Positions 58,805-64,000 of a stretch of DNA of 64,000 nucleotides are shown here, piece by piece. The stretch covers positions 4,339-68,338 of the forward strand of contig NZ_CALADU010000095.1 of NCBI RefSeq assembly GCF_937890665.1, read 5' to 3'. The position numbers and the translations under genes were made by a program. This DNA is from an uncultured Subdoligranulum sp. Lineage in GTDB: Bacteria > Bacillota_A > Clostridia > Oscillospirales > Ruminococcaceae. The notes beneath the pieces were generated by a model. It saw nothing but the letters and a program-made list of their open reading frames with translations, was not told the DNA's origin and ran no database searches. Positions within the stretch are counted from its first letter, which is position 1; the number at the start of each line of letters is the position of its first letter.

Positions 58805-61800
58805 TCAATACCGCTGAATCAGCGGGAAGATCATCGCCAGCACGCACCACACCACTTGGTACAGCACGAACCCTGCCAACGGCAGCGTGGTCAGGCCGCC
58901 GGTCAAACTCAACAGCACGCCCAGTACACAACCGAACAACACCGCACCCGACACGAACATCGAGGCTTTGTGTTCACTTTCCGCTGCACCGGCAGCGGCT
59001 TCCAAACCGCCCACAAAGCTGGCAAAGCTGCCCAAATGCAGCATGTTGCCCTCACTTTCCGGCAGCCAAGCCACTGCGGGGTCCAGCGTCTTACGCTCTG
59101 CGGCGTTGAGTACCTTTACGGAGCCGGAGGGCAGGCTATACGCCGTTTCCAGCAACTGGACATCACAGTTGAAATCGTCACAATCCACCACAAGGGACAG
59201 ACCCGTGCGGCGCAGGCTTTCCAGCACCACGGCCGTATCGGGATCCCGCTGGTAAGCCACTTGGAACATGGCAAACATCTTGCCGGACACCGCCAGATAG
59301 ATGACCCGGCGCTGGTTAACGGTATGATGCTGCTCGTATTCCAAGCTGGGAATCTTTACGCCGTAATCCTGCATGAGCGCACGATTGCCCACCAGCACCC
59401 GGCGCTTGTTGATCCAGCCCACATAGCCTTTACCGTAGACCGTTTCCCGATCATCTACCTGCGCCAGCAAGTTGCGGTTTTCTCCCAGCATGCCGAGGAA
59501 TACCTCGCGCAAGGTAGGCCCGGCTTCCGCCAAAATGGAGGCGGCATACACAATGGCCAGATCGATGTGTTCCGGCTTGACCGGTTTGATGCCGGACAAG
59601 GTCACACACCCCGCGGGGAACAGGTCTCGCGCGGTGACTTGAATCACATTGATGCGGCCCAACTGCCGGATATCTCGCCAACCGGGGATCACTGCCCCCA
59701 CCTGTGCCGCACTGCGCTGCATCATCCGGGCCGGCAAGGCCGAGAGAAGCGTGCCGGCCAGCGGTGCGCTGAGGCAGAGCACTCCCGCCAGCACCGTAGC
59801 TGCCGCAGCGGGATCTTTGGTACGAATCAGCGTGATGAGCATAGCCACCAGTGCGCAAACACCGGCCAGCCACGCAAACTGCTGTTGATTTTTATCGCTG
59901 GTACCGGCTGCCGCACTGTTGGTCACAAAACTGCGGAAAATCTGTGTAGGACGATTGACCAGCACATTGGGGTGCGGTTCTGCCAGTCCTTTGGTGACAG
60001 CCCGCAGTGCCCCGGCATCCCGCAGACGGTAAGCCACCGAGTGGTCCACCTTGGCACTGACAAGGCGGAAATTATCCTGTACGGTAGAAGCATTGACCCG
60101 CTTGCCGATGGTATTGAGGCAGAGCACCAGCACCGCCGGCCCCGCCAGCAGCATACCATCCGTCAAGTCGTTTTTGGTCGCCAGCACCACAAGGCACTGG
60201 ATAACCGCCCCCAGCAGAGGCAGCACAGCCAAACTATCCGGTGTGGGGCGCTTGGCCAAACCGATCATACCGCTGACCACGGTGCGCCAGCACAAACCGC
60301 CGGCCACCAACAACAGCACCAAATCCACCGCGGCATATACCGACGAATCCGCCAAGGGTCCGGGCAATACCGGCATTGCCGCTGCCATCAGGCCCAAAAT
60401 CAACAATACCGCTGCAATGGCACCGGTAACCAGCGAGGCTGTGGTATAGTACAAAACCTGCTGGCTCAATTCCCGGCGCACCTGCGGGGCGTCTTCGGCC
60501 CGTTCATAGTCATGGTGCCGTACCGGCGGGATTTCCGCCGTTTCAAAAGGTTGGGCAGCGCTATCCGCCTGTTCATCGGCAGCTTCGCCGCCAAACCGCA
60601 TCCGGCCCTTACCACGGCGGCTGCGCCGCCGGTTTCTCGTTTCGGAAGCTTCTGCCTCCTCCTGCAGCGACTCGGTGAGCCGTGCCGCCGCGGTATCAAA
60701 CCGCTCTGTTTCGGATAGCACCGCACCGGTATTGATGGCCTGTGCAATATCCTTTACAAAGGAAGCCGTAGCCGGCTCTGCCGCCTCGGCCCCCAAGTCC
60801 TGTGTAAACCCGGTGGAGGGATCTGCACCGCCCCCCAAGTCCTGCGTAAAGCCGGAATGGGCCGGTGCTTGCTGCATGCCGACACCAAGGTCCTGTGTAA
60901 ACCCGCTGTGGGCCGGCGCTTCCGGCGTCAGACGGATCTTGCCGGTGAGGGTGTCCACCAAGGCATCTACCTCATCGGGCTCCCGACGGGCAAAAAGGCT
61001 TTCCTCGGAAGGCAAGCCGACCACCTGCGTATCCGCATTGGGGTCCAGCCCGGGCTTCGTCGTCGAAGCCGGCTCCGACGCAGAAACCGGCGGCTGCGCT
61101 GCAGATGGCTGTGTTGTCAGCGGCTGTACCGATTGAGTGGGCTGGGATGCGGTGCTGCGCTGCGGCCGTACTGCACTATAAGCTTTCATAAAGTCTTGCG
61201 TACTGTCCAGCGGCGCTGCATCCAAAGCCCCCAGCTGCATGGTAAAGCCGGTACGTGCCGACGGCTGGCTGGGCAGATGAATCGGTTCCCCTACTGGCTC
61301 GCCCACCGGCGGTTCCGGCATTGCTTGCGCCGGCGGCGCTGTGCGGATCTTCTGCCCCGGTGTAAACTCAACGGTATTGCGCTTTTTGCGATAGATCGTG
61401 CCGGTGGCGCTAAGGTCCTTGGTCGCCGAATAGGTCGACTGCGGTGCGGGCTGCTCCGGATAGGGAGCCGCCGGGGCGGCCGGGGCCGCAGGCACCCGGG
61501 TATACTTGCTGTGCCAGACATTTTCCACCGTATCGCCGCCCTGCGGTTCTTCCGGTTGCTGGGCAGCATGATAGACAGCAGGCGGTTCTTCCTGCCGTGC
61601 TTCGGGAATCACAATTTCCTCGGTGTTGGAGTCACGGCCGCCAAACAGTCCGCCCAAAAAGCCCCGCTTTTTGGCAGGCTGCGCTGCAGGCATTTCCGGT
61701 TCACGATCCGGGAAGTATTCTTCCTGCGGGTCCGGTTCCTGCCGCCGCTCTTCGCTCTGTCCCCCGCCCCCCAATGATACATTGATGGGCACGAATTCAT

Positions 61801-62476
61801 CGGTGTCCTCTGCGGATTTCAGGCCAAACAGGCCCCGCTTCTTTTTGCCGGGTTCCCGGATTTTTCCGTTGGCATCGGGCACAACTGCAACCGAATCCCG
61901 GAAAAACTTTTGGAATTGATTTTTACCCTGATTCAACGCGTCGGTGTCTGCCACATCGGCATCCGGCGCCATTTTGAGCAGAAACCCTTTGATGATCCCC
62001 GTTCGGGTGGTATCGCCTAGCGTCCCCGTATCCGTCTTGGACCGTTCCTGCGGCGCCGATACCAACGGCTCCACCGACCGTACCGGCCGCGCATCAGACG
62101 GCGCCGACTGGACAGGCTTTTGTACCGGTTTCTGGGTCGGCTGGGCAGCGGGTTGGCGAACCGCCTCACGAGGCGCTTGCTGCACCGGAGCCTGCGCCGC
62201 GGGACGCGGTGTTGCCGGCCGTTGGGTCTGGGGCTGCGGGGCGGGCGCACTGTTAGACAGCATATCGAACCCGTCCAGATCGTCCAGTCCGGAGAAGGCA
62301 ATGCGATGGTCTTGCTCCGGCGTACCATGCAGCGGCGTGGTGGAAATACCCACACTGCGCAGAATCTCATCCACCTGATGGTCGGTCACGGTATCCCGCA
62401 CACCGGCCGCCGTCTGCTGTTGGTTGAGATCCTGTAAAATACGATCTACAGAGTCATTGGTACGTTTGCTTGGCAT
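58805..62476 (-). CDS. giant membrane protein: degenerate P-type ATPase fold behind a long disordered repeat region
   Basis: 1,223 residues from an ATG after AAGGGGAGC. Residues about 1-650 are Pro/Gln/Ala/Glu-rich and disordered, with four copies of a short [ST]GFTxxLG motif (TGFTMQLG, SGFTQDLG twice, TGFTQDLG). The remaining 570 have membrane helices and align in pattern with P1-type ATPases: LSAPLAGTLLSALPARMMQRSAAQ (CPx helix region), LGRINVIQV and NKRRVLVGNRALMQDYGV. Where DKTGT should be there is ARDLFPAGCVT, and TGD is replaced by VDCDDF. The phosphorylation Asp signature and hinge are therefore lost, and it is likely a pseudoenzyme scaffold or sensor. 33 nt after rlmB. Confidence 0.7.
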   Translation of the reverse strand: MPSKRTNDSVDRILQDLNQQQTAAGVRDTVTDHQVDEILRSVGISTTPLHGTPEQDHRIAFSGLDDLDGFDMLSNSAPAPQPQTQRPATPRPAAQAPVQQAPREAVRQPAAQPTQKPVQKPVQSAPSDARPVRSVEPLVSAPQERSKTDTGTLGDTTRTGIIKGFLLKMAPDADVADTDALNQGKNQFQKFFRDSVAVVPDANGKIREPGKKKRGLFGLKSAEDTDEFVPINVSLGGGGQSEERRQEPDPQEEYFPDREPEMPAAQPAKKRGFLGGLFGGRDSNTEEIVIPEARQEEPPAVYHAAQQPEEPQGGDTVENVWHSKYTRVPAAPAAPAAPYPEQPAPQSTYSATKDLSATGTIYRKKRNTVEFTPGQKIRTAPPAQAMPEPPVGEPVGEPIHLPSQPSARTGFTMQLGALDAAPLDSTQDFMKAYSAVRPQRSTASQPTQSVQPLTTQPSAAQPPVSASEPASTTKPGLDPNADTQVVGLPSEESLFARREPDEVDALVDTLTGKIRLTPEAPAHSGFTQDLGVGMQQAPAHSGFTQDLGGGADPSTGFTQDLGAEAAEPATASFVKDIAQAINTGAVLSETERFDTAAARLTESLQEEAEASETRNRRRSRRGKGRMRFGGEAADEQADSAAQPFETAEIPPVRHHDYERAEDAPQVRRELSQQVLYYTTASLVTGAIAAVLLILGLMAAAMPVLPGPLADSSVYAAVDLVLLLVAGGLCWRTVVSGMIGLAKRPTPDSLAVLPLLGAVIQCLVVLATKNDLTDGMLLAGPAVLVLCLNTIGKRVNASTVQDNFRLVSAKVDHSVAYRLRDAGALRAVTKGLAEPHPNVLVNRPTQIFRSFVTNSAAAGTSDKNQQQFAWLAGVCALVAMLITLIRTKDPAAAATVLAGVLCLSAPLAGTLLSALPARMMQRSAAQVGAVIPGWRDIRQLGRINVIQVTARDLFPAGCVTLSGIKPVKPEHIDLAIVYAASILAEAGPTLREVFLGMLGENRNLLAQVDDRETVYGKGYVGWINKRRVLVGNRALMQDYGVKIPSLEYEQHHTVNQRRVIYLAVSGKMFAMFQVAYQRDPDTAVVLESLRRTGLSLVVDCDDFNCDVQLLETAYSLPSGSVKVLNAAERKTLDPAVAWLPESEGNMLHLGSFASFVGGLEAAAGAAESEHKASMFVSGAVLFGCVLGVLLSLTGGLTTLPLAGFVLYQVVWCVLAMIFPLIQRY

Positions 62477-62509
62477 GTTTGATTGCTCCCCTTACCAAAA
62501 AGGTGAAAT

Positions 62510-63292
62510 TCACTTTCCGCTGCGGCGGCGCAGTACGTCGTAACAGAGGATTCCCGCCGCCACACTGACGTTATAGCTGTCCACGCCGGTGGCTTGTCCG
62601 GGCGCCATCTCCAGCGTCACGGCGGCATCGCACAGCTTGCGGGTCAACGCCCCGGGGCCGCCGCCCTCACTGCCCAGCACCAGTGCCACCGGGCCGGACA
62701 GGTCCGTACGAGAGAGAGGCGCACCGCCCAAATCCGCACAATAGACAAAAACATTGTGTTCCTTGATCGTACGGATGGCCTGTGCCAGATTGGTAACCCG
62801 CGCCACCGGCAGACGGGCAGCCGCACCGGCGCTGGCCTTCATGACTGTGCCGGTCACCCCTACGCCGCCCCGCTTCGGGATCACTACGCCATGGGCACCG
62901 CACAGATAGGCCGAACGGATGATTGCCCCCAGATTGTGGGGATCCTCCACCCCGTCGCAAAGCACAAAAAACGGCGCTTCGCTTTTTGCCGCGGCCGCAG
63001 CAAAAAGATCTTCCAACGAGGCATAGTGTACCTCGGCAGCACGGGCAGCTACCCCTTGGTGATCCGCCGTTGCACATAGTTTTTGCAATTTATTGCCGGG
63101 CACTCGCTTGACCACCGCACCGCTCTGCTTGGCCAATGCCGTATAGTACCCCGCCACTGCCTGCGGCAGAGAATCGGCCAGATACACAGTATCCACTGCA
63201 TCCCCGCTTTTGAGCAATTCGGTCACCGGGTTTTTGCCCCAGACCAATGTTTCGGGGTGCTGCTGTGCCTGTACACGACCCGTCTTTTCCAT
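62510..63292 (-). CDS. rlmB: SpoU/TrmH-family rRNA 2'-O-methyltransferase (RlmB-like)
   Basis: 260 residues. The N-terminal substrate-binding domain (about 12-85; ETLVWGKNPVTELLKSG) is followed by the SPOUT knot domain with CDGVEDPHNLGAIIRSA (motif 1), ALVLGSEGGGPGAL (motif 2) and DSYNVSVAAGILCYD (motif 3). It methylates a ribose in 23S rRNA or tRNA using S-adenosylmethionine. A GGAGGTATGGG site precedes the ATG. Confidence 0.9.
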   Translation of the reverse strand: MEKTGRVQAQQHPETLVWGKNPVTELLKSGDAVDTVYLADSLPQAVAGYYTALAKQSGAVVKRVPGNKLQKLCATADHQGVAARAAEVHYASLEDLFAAAAAKSEAPFFVLCDGVEDPHNLGAIIRSAYLCGAHGVVIPKRGGVGVTGTVMKASAGAAARLPVARVTNLAQAIRTIKEHNVFVYCADLGGAPLSRTDLSGPVALVLGSEGGGPGALTRKLCDAAVTLEMAPGQATGVDSYNVSVAAGILCYDVLRRRSGK

Positions 63293-63540
63293 CCCATACC
63301 TCCTGCGGAAAGAGCTTGCCCTTTCCGGCCTTGTTCTTTCAGATTCTAAACGCTGATTATACAGATATCAGTATAGCACAATTCCCGCCTCTTTGTCATC
63401 CTTTTTTGCGGTTTTTGTCGTACCGTGCCTGCCTTTTGCCGCCTTTCCGCCTTCGGATGCGTCAAAAGTGCAAACCGCTTTTCAAAATTGACGCTGCACC
63501 ATCCTTTATACAGATTGTAGAGGGGGAACAGTTTTCCCAT

Positions 63541-63656
63541 TGTGGAAAACTCTGTTGAAAGTGTGGAAAAGCCGCGTTCCCATTCTGTTTTCCACCATTT
63601 GGCACCGGAGTTTTGCACAAGCGGTGGAAAAGTTTTCCCTATAACAGGGTGGATAA
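63541..63656. repeat. cluster of five DnaA-box-like 9-mers
   Basis: TGTGGAAAA at 63541 and 63562 (TTTTCCACA on the other strand), TTTTCCACC at 63588, GGTGGAAAA at 63623 and GGTGGATAA at 63648, the last one base from consensus TTATCCACA. All lie within 116 bp of the gap between rlmB and fba (63293-63891), which otherwise holds no convincing gene. A GTTTTCC/GGAAAAC inverted repeat overlaps the first box. Position away from dnaA argues against oriC. Confidence 0.55.
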
Positions 63657-63797
63657 CCTTTTGTGTCAAGTAGGCAAAGCTCTGAAATCCAACCACAAAA
63701 TTACCGGAATTTCCCGCGAAATTTACAAAATCTTTCCTGTCGGCATCTTCTGCCAAAATATGGTGCAAAAGTACATATCCCGTGGCGAAAAATGTTG

Positions 63798-63826
63798 TTG
63801 CTTTTTTGTCAAAGTCAGGGTATAAT
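63798..63826 (+). promoter_or_regulatory. promoter of the aldolase gene
   Basis: TTGCTT, 17-bp spacer and consensus TATAAT (63821-63826). Confidence 0.75.
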
Positions 63827-63835
63827 GAAACTAAC

Positions 63836-63858
63836 GGCACACCGGGGGTCGGTGTGCC
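63836..63858 (+). promoter_or_regulatory. 5'-end hairpin of the aldolase mRNA
   Basis: GGCACACC pairs perfectly with GGTGTGCC around a 7-nt loop, 3-4 nt after the predicted transcript start. It may protect the mRNA 5' end from decay, as seen for highly expressed glycolytic genes, or act as a weak attenuator. Confidence 0.5.
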
Positions 63859-63891
63859 CTTTCCAACAAACATCATGTGGAGGTATGTGAT

Positions 63892-64000
63892 ATGCTGGTA
63901 AATGCTACCAATATGCTGCTGAAAGCACGCGATGGCCACTATGCGGTGGGCCAGTTCAACATCAACAACCTGGAGTGGACCAAGAGCATCCTGCTGACCG
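63892..64000 (+). CDS. fba: class II fructose-bisphosphate aldolase, 5' part (runs off the right edge)
   Basis: The first 36 residues, MLVNATNMLLKARDGHYAVG and then FNINNLEWTK, match the start of class II (zinc) fructose-bisphosphate aldolases. TGGAGG is 10 nt before the ATG. It splits fructose-1,6-bisphosphate in glycolysis. The catalytic and zinc residues lie outside the window. Confidence 0.88.
   Translation, partial: MLVNATNMLLKARDGHYAVGQFNINNLEWTKSILLT

Noticed and set aside
58739..60718. 659-codon open frame antisense to the pseudo-P-type-ATPase
   Set aside because: His/Gln/Arg-rich low-complexity product, no start signal; shadow of the real gene.
63293..63891. Chromosomal replication origin
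   Set aside because: dnaA, dnaN or rpmH are not adjacent, the boxes are mostly variant 9-mers, and no AT-rich unwinding region with trio-like repeats was evident.
63346..63939. 197-codon minus-strand frame across the rlmB-fba gap
   Set aside because: It overlaps the fba promoter and start codon, lacks a ribosome site, and its product has no recognisable pattern.

Overview
The window looks like a chromosome segment of a low-oxygen gut Clostridium relative (Bacillota, probably Oscillospirales/Ruminococcaceae). This is an inference from several signs: GC content of roughly 55-60% by eye, strong AGGAGG-type ribosome binding sites, a DUF1540 protein, a FeoB-associated Cys-rich peptide, an ECF transporter S component, a Clostridium-type large serine recombinase and a fermentative iron alcohol dehydrogenase. 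Gene density is high. Almost every transcription unit ends in a recognisable intrinsic terminator. No rRNA, tRNA or CRISPR array was seen.

Left end (1-9480). A class B penicillin-binding protein gene on the minus strand is cut in two by a 3,629-bp element. The element carries a membrane transporter with its own strong promoter, a large serine recombinase and a tiny coupled ORF. Its ends are an 11-bp direct repeat, and joining the outer flanks restores the conserved PBP reading frame exactly. Next come a frameshifted iron alcohol dehydrogenase and two tandem M23 cell-wall peptidases under a promoter overlaid by a perfect palindrome.

Middle left (9.7-23 kb). A metQ-metN-metI methionine transporter operon has a 340-nt leader that looks like a Met/Cys-codon attenuator; metI is frameshifted. 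It is followed by an Rrf2 regulator, a secreted SGNH hydrolase, an ECF S component divergent from a MocR-type regulator, an SPFH/NfeD pair, and an alpha-glucan unit (GH13 enzyme and glycogen phosphorylase).

Centre (23-42 kb). zapA, a U32 peptidase, dut, maf and an MreB-family gene form a growth and division block. A ten-gene operon then encodes most steps of a legionaminic-type nonulosonate pathway, plus a DUF2500 protein and a split ThrE exporter. After this come a DUF4830-like protein, a GDPD, a two-component system with a third membrane gene, and two very small Cys-rich proteins.

Right (42-64 kb). A compact his operon (hisZ-hisG fusion, hisD, C, H, A, F, IE, K) lacks hisB. Then come an LrgA/LrgB pair, a P-type cation ATPase behind a yybP-ykoY (Mn2+) riboswitch, a DUF6311-like membrane protein, a LacX-type epimerase, a putative Mn permease, a transposase remnant, a very long pseudo-P-type-ATPase, an RlmB-type rRNA methyltransferase, a cluster of DnaA-box-like 9-mers, and the start of class II fructose-bisphosphate aldolase.
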